64,000 nt of DNA. It comes from Firmicutes bacterium UBA5010 (GTDB lineage Bacteria; Bacillota; Clostridia; Tissierellales; Sedimentibacteraceae). The position numbers and the translations under genes are program-made. Below are positions 20,234 to 28,900 of this stretch, one piece after another (the stretch's first letter is position 1; the number at the start of each line of letters is the position of its first letter). The stretch spans positions 3,725-67,724 of the forward strand of contig DGYI01000047.1 of NCBI GenBank assembly GCA_002396645.1, given 5' to 3'. Below the pieces are notes generated by a model. That model was given only the letters and a program-made list of their open reading frames with translations. It did no database searches and had not been told where the DNA came from.

Positions 20234-20243
20234 TTTAATCCTC

Positions 20244-20795
20244 CTAATATTTTTGATTAACATAATAATCTATAACAGACTTTTTTATATGACTTAAAAA
20301 TACATTTTCTTTTTTTAAAGCACCGAGTATCCATTCACTCTGTGAATGTAAAACCGCAAACTCATAATCCTTCAAAACTATTTCGTATAACTTACCCTCC
20401 AATGTTGAGGATTCCATGCTTATAAAATATGCCTCAACATTTTTATATTTCAGAAAACGCAGCAATCTAAATGTAGTTTTATCTTTTTCATCATAGTAAT
20501 ACTTCACATCATCAAGATATTTTGAATAAAAATTAATGCTTTTTCCGCTTTCCTTAATCTCTTGAACTATCATCCTATAATACTTTGCCATAACATTATA
20601 AAACTGATAATTGTATATGCCCTTTTCAAAGCTGTCTATAGTTGTAAACGGTTTTATCTTATTATCAATCATATATTTGTAATTTAGCTCCAAAAAACTT
20701 TTTTTATCTATTTCACTGTTCATATGACTGACAATAAGTCTGTCTCTGTTCTCGAAAAAACTCTTAATATCATTAGTATTTTCCATATCATTCAT
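20244..20795 (-). CDS. Uncharacterised Clostridia-type protein (DUF6648-like)
   Basis: A 183-residue hydrophilic protein without signal peptide, membrane segment or catalytic motif I can name. It resembles a small conserved family of Clostridia, which I recall as DUF6648, with segments such as [25 protein letters not shown] and [17 protein letters not shown]. That family name is from memory and uncertain. Its ATG directly follows the TAG of rsmF with GGAG ten bases upstream inside rsmF, so translation is coupled. Conserved linkage with glmM and rsmF would suggest a housekeeping role. Confidence 0.65.
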   Translation of the reverse strand: MNDMENTNDIKSFFENRDRLIVSHMNSEIDKKSFLELNYKYMIDNKIKPFTTIDSFEKGIYNYQFYNVMAKYYRMIVQEIKESGKSINFYSKYLDDVKYYYDEKDKTTFRLLRFLKYKNVEAYFISMESSTLEGKLYEIVLKDYEFAVLHSQSEWILGALKKENVFLSHIKKSVIDYYVNQKY

Positions 20796-22139
20796 CTATA
20801 ACATTCTCCATTGCTTCTTATAGTAGTTTTTTAAAACTCCCGAAGCTACCTTTCCCCAGCCTAAACCGTATCCGTCAACACAAACTAAACTCCATCCATC
20901 CCTTGAATCTGTTTCTATTGTTTCTCCCTTTAAATATTTAATTGCCCTTATATCATCAGCTTTCAAATCAGTTACATTATTAAAGCTGTTTTTACCTAAT
21001 GTAAGTGAAAGTTCTTGTGAAGGTGTAAACCTGTTGTCTTTAATCTCTCCCAGATTTAAACCCATGTTTATTGTTTTAATATTTTTTAAATCTATCATAT
21101 CATCGGGAAGCAAATAAAGCTCTCCGTTGCAATTATGAACATCCTTTTTATAGCTGCCGTGCAATCTATGCTCATCGGCAAAATCATAATAGCTTTCAAG
21201 CCCTTTATTATTTATATTAAAGCCTGCCTTGATTTGTTTAAATTCTCTGCCGTTTTTCCTAAGCCTTGCTATAAAATGGCCCTCTCCTTTTATCTTATGC
21301 GGCCAAGCACGTCTAAGCTTAGATAAGCTTTCATGTCCGTTTACCCAATCAGGTCTGCCCTCACTTAATCCTTGAATATTAATATCTATTATTTCAAATT
21401 CCTTATATGTTTCTATAAACCAATTTATTATTCCCTCATTTTCCTCAGGAGAAAATGTGCATGTTGAATATACCAGCTCTCCACCCTCTCTTAGCATTTT
21501 TTGAACTGAGCTCAGAATATCTTTTTGAATCAAAGCATACTTTTCATTATCAGCCTCATAATTTTTCAAATCCTTTTTTATAAGACCTTCTCCCGAGCAA
21601 GGTGCATCAACCAAAATTTTATCAAAATACCTGTCAAAAACATTTTCTAAAGACTCGGGCTTTTGATTTAAAACTATACAGTTTTTGATACCGAATAATG
21701 AAATATTTTTTTGCAGTGCGGCAGTTCGTTTCGGATTTATATCATTTGACACAAGGATTCCTTGATTTTGCAGCTTTGCAGCTATCTGGGTAGATTTCCC
21801 TCCGGGAGCGGCGCTTATATCAAGCACTCTGTCTCCGGGCTTTACCTCTAAGGCTTCTGCCGGAAGCATGGCGCTGGGCTCTTGAAGATAATATAACCCT
21901 GCATAATAATATGGATGCTTTCCGGGTCTGTCTTCTTGAGACTGTAAATAAAATCCTTCCTTGCACCAGGCAACTTCCTCCAGAGAAAATGGGGCTTTAC
22001 TTAAGAATTCCTCCCTGTTTATCTTCAAAGAATTAAACCTGATTCCTTTTCTTAGTTCAGCTTCCAAAGAATCAAAGAAATCTTTTGCTTCCTCATTTAA
22101 CAATTTTTTAATTTTACTATAAAAAAAATCTTTTTTCAT
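20796..22139 (-). CDS. rsmF: rRNA (cytosine-C5) methyltransferase, RsmF/NOP family
   Basis: A 447-residue SAM-dependent enzyme. Residues about 100-290 are the Rossmann methyltransferase: SAMLPAEALEVKPGDRVLDISAAPGGKSTQ (SAM site), DAPCSGEG with the helper Cys, and STCTFSPEENE with the nucleophile Cys. The C-terminal 150 residues are a PUA-like RNA-binding part ending GLGWGKVASGVLKNYYKKQWR. In RsmF and YebU relatives the target is 16S rRNA m5C; the exact site is not deducible here. It is the first gene of a likely rsmF-unknown-glmM operon. Confidence 0.9.
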   Translation of the reverse strand: MKKDFFYSKIKKLLNEEAKDFFDSLEAELRKGIRFNSLKINREEFLSKAPFSLEEVAWCKEGFYLQSQEDRPGKHPYYYAGLYYLQEPSAMLPAEALEVKPGDRVLDISAAPGGKSTQIAAKLQNQGILVSNDINPKRTAALQKNISLFGIKNCIVLNQKPESLENVFDRYFDKILVDAPCSGEGLIKKDLKNYEADNEKYALIQKDILSSVQKMLREGGELVYSTCTFSPEENEGIINWFIETYKEFEIIDINIQGLSEGRPDWVNGHESLSKLRRAWPHKIKGEGHFIARLRKNGREFKQIKAGFNINNKGLESYYDFADEHRLHGSYKKDVHNCNGELYLLPDDMIDLKNIKTINMGLNLGEIKDNRFTPSQELSLTLGKNSFNNVTDLKADDIRAIKYLKGETIETDSRDGWSLVCVDGYGLGWGKVASGVLKNYYKKQWRML

Positions 22140-22242
22140 TTATCTCCAATCTTTTAAGCATATACCTTGAGTTATTTTTGATTTATTTCAACTTATGTAA
22201 TCAAATTATTTTATCAAAAAAATTTAATTTTTTCAATATTAA

Positions 22243-22324
22243 AAAAGTGAACTACGTTCACTTATGGAAGAATCATTCCTATTCTTCATTTATCTAAGTA
22301 GGAAGGAGTTTCCTATTAGATAAA
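22243..22324 (-). repeat. Three-hairpin repeat, copy B
   Basis: Hairpin a is AAGTGAAC tac GTTCACTT. Hairpin b is ATGGAAGAAT..ATTCTTCAT. Hairpin c is TTATCTAAGTAGGAA with TTCCTATTAGATAA (one bulge). Compared with copies A and C, both stem strands differ together. On the minus strand it ends in hairpin a plus TTTTTT. Confidence 0.85.
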
Positions 22325-22327
22325 ATA

Positions 22328-22345
22328 AGCCCCTTTACAGGGGCT
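22328..22345 (-). terminator. Terminator of the P-loop protein gene
   Basis: Stem AGCCCC / GGGGCT with a 6-base loop, followed on the minus strand by TTATTTTAT, just after the stop at 22353. Repeat copy B follows immediately. Confidence 0.7.
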
Positions 22346-22352
22346 CTATCAT

Positions 22353-22769
22353 CTATGCATATACCTTGTCCTTCATAGATTCCGGTATGTTTTCAATATC
22401 AAAATTTAGGCTTAAAACGAATTTAACATCAAACTTAAGTTCAAGCTGTTCTAATCTGTCAATTATAAGCTTTGTTTTTTCTTCATCTAAGGTATCAGTA
22501 ATCTTATACAGTCCATCAATAAAGACTTTTTCTATATCATAGTCTGTAGCAAGTAAACCACATACAAAACCGTGAAATTGTTCCTCATTAGTCAATCCGT
22601 ACTCTTTTGTATTAATGTAGCGAATGTTATAGTCCAGGTCATAAATATGCTTGTTGTTGGCTTCGATAAAAACCATTTTTCCTTGAATTTTATCAATTTC
22701 ACCGTTCGCCATTTCAATCATCCTGCGTGTTTTCCCTGTTCCATTATGCCCACAAATTAAACTCACCAT
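22353..22769 (-). CDS. Small P-loop NTPase-like protein
   Basis: A 138-residue protein starting MVSLICGHNGTGKTRRMIEMAN, so a Walker A motif lies at the extreme N-terminus. A possible Walker B is YDIEKVFIDGLYKI at about residue 75-88. There is no obvious additional domain. ATG 22769 has AGGAGAG nine bases upstream; the longer frame to 22829 adds a lysine-rich leader and is unlikely. It is monocistronic with its own terminator. Similar short Clostridia proteins are sometimes labelled PilT-like from the P-loop alone; no pilus genes are nearby and I would not assign that role. Confidence 0.65.
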   Translation of the reverse strand: MVSLICGHNGTGKTRRMIEMANGEIDKIQGKMVFIEANNKHIYDLDYNIRYINTKEYGLTNEEQFHGFVCGLLATDYDIEKVFIDGLYKITDTLDEEKTKLIIDRLEQLELKFDVKFVLSLNFDIENIPESMKDKVYA

Positions 22770-22918
22770 GATAATCACTCTCCTAAGTTTATTTTTTTTC
22801 GCTGTTTCTATGTAAATATATTTTATCACATTTAGAAAATGTTTGCATCAATTTTTTTATTAAAATTTCCTTTATTTATAAATAATATTATTTTCATTTA
22901 TAACATTATTAAATAAAA

Positions 22919-23833
22919 TTATTTAACCTTAGCACCTTGAAAAGTATGCTTTCTTATCATTTCACTTTCAATTTCTTCTTTTATTTTCCACCAGCTGATA
23001 CCCCAGTTAACAAATAATGAGTTTTCCTTTGGAGCTCTTCCGATAAGCCTTTGAATGACTATATCTTTATTTAAATACTCTAAAAATTTTATAACTCTTT
23101 CTATATAATCATCCTTTGAAAGAAGCTTTAGTTCACCTTTTTTAAATAGAGTGCCCATCACGGTATTTTCTATTACATATAAGGAGTGTAATTTTACCTG
23201 ATTTATCTTTAATGCTGACAAAATCTTTGCTGTTTCGATAACATCATCCATATTATCGTAAGGTAAGTTTGGTATAAGGTGAGTGCATATTTCAAAATTA
23301 TATTTTTTAATTCTTAAAACAGCATCTATAAACTCAGCCAGAGTGTGCCCTCTGTTAATTTTTTTCAGCGTATGATAATTAACTGTTTGAAGTCCTAATT
23401 CTATAGATATATTTATTCCTGTTCTCTTGCTAAACTCGCTCAAAAACTCAAGATATTCATCGCCTATACAATCCGGTCTTGTTGATATTGAAACCTCAAC
23501 TATATTTTCTACAGCTGACTGATTTATATACTCTTTAAATTTTTCAAGCTGCAAATAAGTATTTGTATAATTTTGAAAATACGCTATAAATTTTTCTGCC
23601 TTATATTTTTCTCTTATGTATTCCATATTTTTATTCAGCTGCTCTTTAACAGACAAAGTATTCTCAAGCATTTCAAATCCGGCTCCGACTTCCGCACAAT
23701 ATGTGCACCCTCCTACCCCCAGGCTGCCATCCCTATTCGGACAGGTCACAGGTAAATTGACCGGCAATTTATATACTTTTTCACCGTATTTTTTCTTTAA
23801 ATATTTTGAATATTCATTGTATAATTCGTTCAT
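22919..23833 (-). CDS. TIGR01212-type radical SAM protein (YtqA-like)
   Basis: A 304-residue radical SAM enzyme. The cluster-binding cysteines are in CPNRDGSLGVGGCTYC near residue 29-44, the spaced motif of the TIGR01212/YtqA family (not the plain CxxxCxxC). GLQTVNYHTLKKINRGHT and HLIPNLPYDNMDDV in the barrel, and the C-terminal RLIGRAPKENSLFVNWG, also fit. The family is widespread and a role in RNA modification or maturation has been suggested; the substrate is not known from this sequence. It is a single gene with start ATG 23833 after AAGGAATG. Confidence 0.88.
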   Translation of the reverse strand: MNELYNEYSKYLKKKYGEKVYKLPVNLPVTCPNRDGSLGVGGCTYCAEVGAGFEMLENTLSVKEQLNKNMEYIREKYKAEKFIAYFQNYTNTYLQLEKFKEYINQSAVENIVEVSISTRPDCIGDEYLEFLSEFSKRTGINISIELGLQTVNYHTLKKINRGHTLAEFIDAVLRIKKYNFEICTHLIPNLPYDNMDDVIETAKILSALKINQVKLHSLYVIENTVMGTLFKKGELKLLSKDDYIERVIKFLEYLNKDIVIQRLIGRAPKENSLFVNWGISWWKIKEEIESEMIRKHTFQGAKVK

Positions 23834-24115
23834 TTTAACTCACATTCCTTATTTATTCTCTTTAGATTCGCTCCTATATATACATTTATATATATCGCTA
23901 TAAATCTTTATTTTAAATTTTAAAATTTAGATACAAGATTTGTCTTTTTATCTAATATTATTTTTTTTATTCAGTTTTTTTATAGCATTATTTTATCATA
24001 AAAGTAAAGAATATAAATAGCTAAATTTTTTATTCGCGAATAATACTAATGTCTAATTAAAGCTTTTTATATTTAGATATTGGTATAGGCTAATTTTTTA
24101 ATTATGGAGGTTAAT

Positions 24116-24334
24116 ATGCATATAAAACAAGGTTTAGTTCCGACAGTTATCGGTACAGCAGTTGCAGCTACAGGAATAGCATTAAAAGATACCATTCCGA
24201 AGTCTTATAGTAGCGGTATGGTAGGATTTGGTTTGGCAAATATTGTGATGGGATCGGTAGATATGATAAGCACAATGGATTCCTCAAATAAAGCCGCAAA
24301 ACAATTTAACAAGGTATTAAATTCATTTAAGTAA
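24116..24334 (+). CDS. Small hydrophobic protein
   Basis: A 72-residue protein with a glycine/alanine-rich hydrophobic stretch (LVPTVIGTAVAATGIAL) and a second one (GMVGFGLANIVMGSVDMI), so probably two short membrane helices, then a polar tail. ATG 24116 follows GGAGG with a 6-base spacer; the ATG at 24104 overlaps that site. I do not recognise a family. It is convergent with a DUF378 gene. Confidence 0.6.
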   Translation: MHIKQGLVPTVIGTAVAATGIALKDTIPKSYSSGMVGFGLANIVMGSVDMISTMDSSNKAAKQFNKVLNSFK

Positions 24335-24443
24335 TTAGTGTGAACTTTGTTTACACTGCTGACAACATTCACATTGCAAGCTTTTTCGCAATATGAATTT
24401 GTTTGTATCATGAATCTATTTACTCCGCAAATAGATTCACACA
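24335..24443. other. Chain of hairpins between convergent genes
   Basis: Three successive inverted repeats in about 105 bp: GTGTGAAC ttt GTTTACAC near 24338, TTCACATTGC / GCAATATGAA around an aagctttttc loop (24369-24398), and GAATCTATTT / AAATAGATTC (24413-24439). A further palindrome (the terminator) follows. It is not one of the two repeat families. Confidence 0.6.
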
Positions 24444-24483
24444 AAAAACAAGGGTTTTGCAATATTGCAAAACCCTTGTTTTT
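24444..24483. terminator. Bidirectional terminator
   Basis: An almost perfect palindrome: AACAAGGGTTTTGCAAT pairs with ATTGCAAAACCCTTGTT. A runs precede it and T runs follow it, so it works in both directions for the small hydrophobic protein and the DUF378 gene. Confidence 0.9.
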
Positions 24484-24488
24484 TAGCT

Positions 24489-24680
24489 TTAATTAAATAT
24501 TATGTATAGCAAAGAATACACTCCTGCCACACCTATTAAAACATATAAGGCTCTCCCGATCGGATTTTTAAATCCGCCAAAGTAATTTGCTATCAAGTCA
24601 ATCTTAAAAAGTCCATATAATCCCCAATTCAATGCACCTAAAATAATTAATATTGAAGCTAAAGCAGTAATCAGTCTCAT
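24489..24680 (-). CDS. DUF378 membrane protein
   Basis: A 63-residue protein with two membrane helices. The first contains the family hallmark ALNWGLYGLF and the second is YVLIGVAGVYSLLYIIF. DUF378 proteins are tiny membrane proteins of unknown role. ATG 24680 follows GGGGGAGA with ideal spacing, so the longer frame starting MGEN is rejected. The upstream region holds a two-hairpin repeat copy. Confidence 0.85.
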   Translation of the reverse strand: MRLITALASILIILGALNWGLYGLFKIDLIANYFGGFKNPIGRALYVLIGVAGVYSLLYIIFN

Positions 24681-24701
24681 ATTATTCTCCCCCAATGCTT
24701 T

Positions 24702-24752
24702 TATTGTCTCACTATTTTTGAGACATAATATCCTACGGATATTATATTATAT
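24702..24752 (+). repeat. Two-hairpin repeat, copy at 24.7 kb
   Basis: Hairpin 1 is GTCTCA ctattttt TGAGAC. Hairpin 2 is AATATCC tac GGATATT, followed by ATATTATAT. It lies between the transglutaminase gene and the DUF378 gene. Confidence 0.75.
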
Positions 24753-24780
24753 TAATGGAAGAAGATAATATGTATAGTAT

Positions 24781-25578
24781 TTAGTATTGTTTTTCTATTT
24801 TGTATTCTGAAGCATCTCTTATCATTGCAGGCTGTGTTTTTTGATCTTTAAGTGCTGCTCCGTAAGTAGTATCTATGTTTACCCACTCATCTGTTTCACT
24901 TAAATATATTTGATTCCATGCATGATATACTTCTATGTCATTCTTGTATCCCATCATCAATTTAGTAGGTATTCCTATACTTCTAAGCATTGATGCGAAT
25001 AATGCAGAGTAATCATAACATACTCCATTTTTTGAAGATAATGTTTCGTCTACATTTGGCAGATAGTTTTCATGCATTTTTCCTGCTTTAGGAGTATCAT
25101 AACTTATATTTTCCACTATATAATCATATATAAGTTTAACTTTTTCTTTTTCTGTAGCTGCGTTCTCTGTCAATTTCTTTGCCAGCTTTACAGCCTCCAT
25201 ATCATCGTTAAAATTTATCATCTGAATCGGCTGTAAATATACTTGGTTTGAATCTTTTAGTTCTAAACTTATCTTTTCCTTATGCACCTGCTTGTACTTA
25301 TTTCCCTCAATATTACTCAATATTAAGATAGTATATTCTCCATTTCCAAGCTGTAGTGGTATACTCGCTTCAGATCCAAGTATATAGTCATAGTTCATAT
25401 TATCTTTGGAAACTCTTACTGCAACAGTTTTAGTGCTTTTATAATTAATTTTTATTATCCCGTTATCTATTTTAGATTTATCTATATAATCCTCAGCAGC
25501 ATATATATAAAGAGTTGATGATAGTATTAGCATAAATATACTGATTAGTAGGATCAATGTTTTTTGTTTTTTTAACAT
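24781..25578 (-). CDS. Exported transglutaminase-like protein under c-di-GMP riboswitch
   Basis: A 265-residue protein with an N-terminal signal sequence (LKKQKTLILLISIFMLILSSTLYIYAAE). A transglutaminase-core domain (about 150-245) has the Cys-His-Asp triad in KNGVCYDYSALF, YHAWNQI and WVNIDTTYG. Bacterial members act as cysteine proteases, amidases or cross-linkers at the cell surface. No sorting signal or lipobox is seen, so it may be secreted or held by the signal anchor. Its leader carries a c-di-GMP-I aptamer ending at the ribosome binding site, so expression should depend on the second messenger. It lies downstream of the adhesin gene but behind a terminator. Confidence 0.85.
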   Translation of the reverse strand: MLKKQKTLILLISIFMLILSSTLYIYAAEDYIDKSKIDNGIIKINYKSTKTVAVRVSKDNMNYDYILGSEASIPLQLGNGEYTILILSNIEGNKYKQVHKEKISLELKDSNQVYLQPIQMINFNDDMEAVKLAKKLTENAATEKEKVKLIYDYIVENISYDTPKAGKMHENYLPNVDETLSSKNGVCYDYSALFASMLRSIGIPTKLMMGYKNDIEVYHAWNQIYLSETDEWVNIDTTYGAALKDQKTQPAMIRDASEYKIEKQY

Positions 25579-25593
25579 AAAAAATTCTCCTTT

Positions 25594-25676
25594 CGGTAAC
25601 TGGCTGTCATCTTATCTCTAAGTAAGACCCTTTAGTTTTGCGTCCCTAACTTTCGTTAGGTTTGCCTTTATCGGTG
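25594..25676 (-). promoter_or_regulatory. Cyclic di-GMP-I (GEMM-I) riboswitch
   Basis: Read on the minus strand, the leader has the conserved aptamer parts in order: AAAGGCAAACC, a CTAAC GAAA GTTAG hairpin with the GNRA-type loop, GGGACGCAAAACTA, GGGTCTTA, then ATGACAGCCAGTTACCG with the loop receptor. This matches the GEMM-I consensus almost position by position. The AAAGGAG ribosome binding site begins two or three bases after the aptamer, and no separate terminator hairpin is seen, which suggests control of translation. I cannot tell from sequence whether ligand turns it on or off. Confidence 0.93.
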
Positions 25677-25840
25677 AAGAACACCAATTAATATTCTATT
25701 TGCCTACATTTTAGCATATTATTACATATAATGCAAGCTTTTTTTGTTATAATACAAATTTCCAATTAAAATTCTGTGGAAAATCCATAAATTCAAGATT
25801 TTTACGCAAATTTTCAGAATTTTTATCAGCATAAGTAAAA

Positions 25841-25924
25841 AGAGCGAAACGAGTTTCGCCCTATGGAAGAATCATTTTGATTCTTTATTTATCACATGAT
25901 AATGAGAACTTTCCTATGTGATAA
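25841..25924 (-). repeat. Three-hairpin repeat, copy C
   Basis: Hairpin a is GCGAAAC ga GTTTCGC. Hairpin b is ATGGAAGAATC attt TGATTCTTTAT. Hairpin c is TTATCACAT..ATGTGATAA with a larger loop. It lies directly after the adhesin terminator, with hairpin a followed by CTTTTT on the minus strand. Confidence 0.85.
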
Positions 25925-25928
25925 AAAA

Positions 25929-25954
25929 TTAAGGCAGAGTTTCCTCTGCCTTAA
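25929..25954 (-). terminator. Terminator of the adhesin gene
   Basis: A perfect 11-bp stem TTAAGGCAGAG / CTCTGCCTTAA with loop tttc or gaaa, followed on the minus strand by TTTTTTAT, 4 bp after the stop codon. The 379-bp gap 25579-25957 is filled by this, repeat copy C and the riboswitch. Confidence 0.9.
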
Positions 25955-25957
25955 TAA

Positions 25958-28900
25958 TTATTGCTGTTGTTTTAATGTTCTTTTCCTGAAAATTACTCCA
26001 AGCCCTATGAGCGTGAATCCTGCCAGGTAGAATACTATAGGTCTTAATCCTCCTGTATCCGGAAGTACGGTGCCTGCCGGAGGAATTACATTTACTTCTA
26101 TCAATATATCTTCCGGCTCTCCGTTAGGATTGATTATTGTTATAATAAATGTATCTTCGCCTGTGAATCCCGGGTCCGGAGTATAAGTCCATTTTCCATC
26201 CTCTCCAAACTCTACCTTTCCATGCTTAGGAGGCTCTTTTACCTCAGGTGTGCTTCCCTCAGGAATATCAGGAGGTGTAACATCTACAGGTTTTTCAGGG
26301 TCTGTAGTCTCCTTAACCGGTGGTCTCTCAGGTTCCGGCTCCGGATTAGGATTCGGCTCCGGCTCCGGTTCAGGATTTGGTTTAGGGTCCGGATTCGGTT
26401 TTGGATCTGGATCAGGTCTTATAATAATTACTCTTTCATTAGATAAAGTTGCCTTTACTGTCTCATTATCTTCCTTAATCTCAAAAGGATGCTTATCATC
26501 ATTTAACATATATCCGTTTGGTGCTTTTGTTTCTTTAAAATAGTATTTACCTAAAGGTAAATTCTCAAATTTTGCTATACCGTTTTCATCAGTTGTTTCT
26601 TTAGCTACGAATACATCTTCTTCCGTATATATTGATATTTCCGCACCCGGTAAAGAAGCTGATGTTGAAACATCTGTCTTTGATAATTCAAATGTTCCCT
26701 TCATTTTTTCATTTTCAAAGTCAATTGTTATAAGCTCTTTGTTTGCTTTAACAGATATCTCGTGTGTATCCCTACTTAATCTATAGCCGACAGGTGCTTC
26801 TTTCTCTCTTAATGTATAATCTCCATATTCAAGATTTTCAAATACATATATACCATTCTCACCTGTTTTGGCAGAGGTATATTTTACCTCACCACCTTGC
26901 AGCAGTTCAAATACTGCACCAGCCAGAGGAGTTTTACCATCTTCGTCAAGCTTTGTCACCGCCAAGTCTCCCTTGATTTTTTCATTCTCAACAGAGCCTA
27001 AATTTATTGTCGTATTATCTTGCCTTATAGATACTTCTAATATACTGTCTGAAGGTATATACCCTGACGGTGCTTTAAGTTCTTTTATCTTGTAGTCGCC
27101 ATAAGGAATATTTTCAAACCTTACTATTCCGCTGTTATTGCTATTTGCTTCTTCTATTTTGTTTTTTAATTCTGAATCTGATTCATTATATAAAGCAAAT
27201 ATAGCTCCTTCGAGTTCATTACCTGATTTATCCACTTTTTTTAGTTCTATGCTGCCCCTGATTATTTCGTTTACCATTATAATTTCTTGATGCTTAAGGT
27301 CAATTCCGTTATTATCATAGCCTTTTTTCAATATAATTTGAGTATCATCTAATAGTTTATATATTTCAGGTGCAGAAATCTCTTTAATCCAATAAGTTGC
27401 TATTGGCAAATCATCAAAGAATATCTCTCCATTGGCATCTGTTTCTGCCTCTTTTTTAGGAGAATATGATTGTTTATTTATATTGAGAAGTTCAAATTTA
27501 ACCCCTATAATCGGCGTTCCTTCTTCATCTGTCTTTATAACTTTTATGCTTCCCCTTGTTTTACTTCCTTCGCCGCCGCCTGAGGTGTTATCAAAGCTAA
27601 CATTTACTTCACCTTTAGAATCATCTGAAACACTTCCTGTACCCTTTAAATTTATGGTATTAGAAATTTTACCTGTTAATTTGTCAAGGTCTATATCTGT
27701 TCTAAACTTCAAAAGATAAGGTTCTTTTATTTCGCCTAGTTTAAATTCAACTTTATTGGTGCTTAAATCATATGCTACTTCAACTTCATGCGCATACACA
27801 AGATTAATCTTATCATATTTACCTTCAGAATCCACTTCTATCTTATATAACTTGACTGATTGTTTATCTAGGATAAGAGCTTCCACTAAATTATCCTCAA
27901 GCGTAACCTGACCTAGCTCTAAGCTGTTTAAATTAATCTCAACTACCCAGTCAATATAATCATTTCCGTTAGTATAATCAGCTTTTTTACTGATTAAAGT
28001 ATTATCTATTACTCTTGTGCCTCTAATTGTTTGTCCGTGCTCTTTTATTTCATCACCTGTTAAAACAGCATTATTTTCCAATGTCGGTTTTCCGTTTTTG
28101 CCAAAGATAATATCAAGCTGATCCTCAGGAATGAAAGTTTTATAGCTTATAGTTTTCTGGCTTGTTATAGTTCCAAGATTTATTTTTATTACCTTTCCTG
28201 TTACCGAATATTGGTTTACGCCCGGATCTCCCTCTACTCTTGTGAGATAATCATTGCCGAGCTTCAAAGAATCACTTAGAAATTCATGATAGTCTCCGAT
28301 AGTATCAGTGATAATAGTGTTATTTATCGTCATATTATTTTGATTTACAACTATTTTCCATGATGCCTCTCTGTTTATATAATCGTAAGCTTCTCCGGTT
28401 TTAGCTATTACTGTACTGACATAGTCCTCATATGCTGTTGACGTTTTTTCATTAAGACCATTCCCGGTTAAAGAAACTTTGTTTATGAATCTTTTTGTTA
28501 TATTAGCTCCGTATATATTCTTGTATTCATCCTTTATTCTGGTAACTAAGTTTATAGTATGTTCAGTTTTTATAGTTCCGGTATAACTGAATGTTATGGT
28601 TTGCTCTCCATTTGCATTGGTTCCGAGTGTAGGAGCCGCCCCCCATATGTCCGGAGTTGCCGAAAAAGATACATATTCCAATTCTATAGGTAGGGTATCT
28701 ACAACTACAGGGTTTACTATATCCATTTTGTTGGAATTTACTGTTATTTTCCATTTAAGCTCACGACTGTCTCCCCTTGTATATCCCGCTTTGGCTTTTT
28801 TAATTACAGTCTTAGGAATTTCTCCGATTCCTTTATCTTCTGCTTCTTCATCTGCACCTTTGCTATTCCAAGTCAGAGTTGCAGTATTCTCATAACTGGA

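Noticed and set aside
26330..26420. Short repeats resembling a CRISPR or microsatellite
   Set aside because: They encode the Pro-Asp/Glu stalk of the adhesin in frame; there are no spacers.
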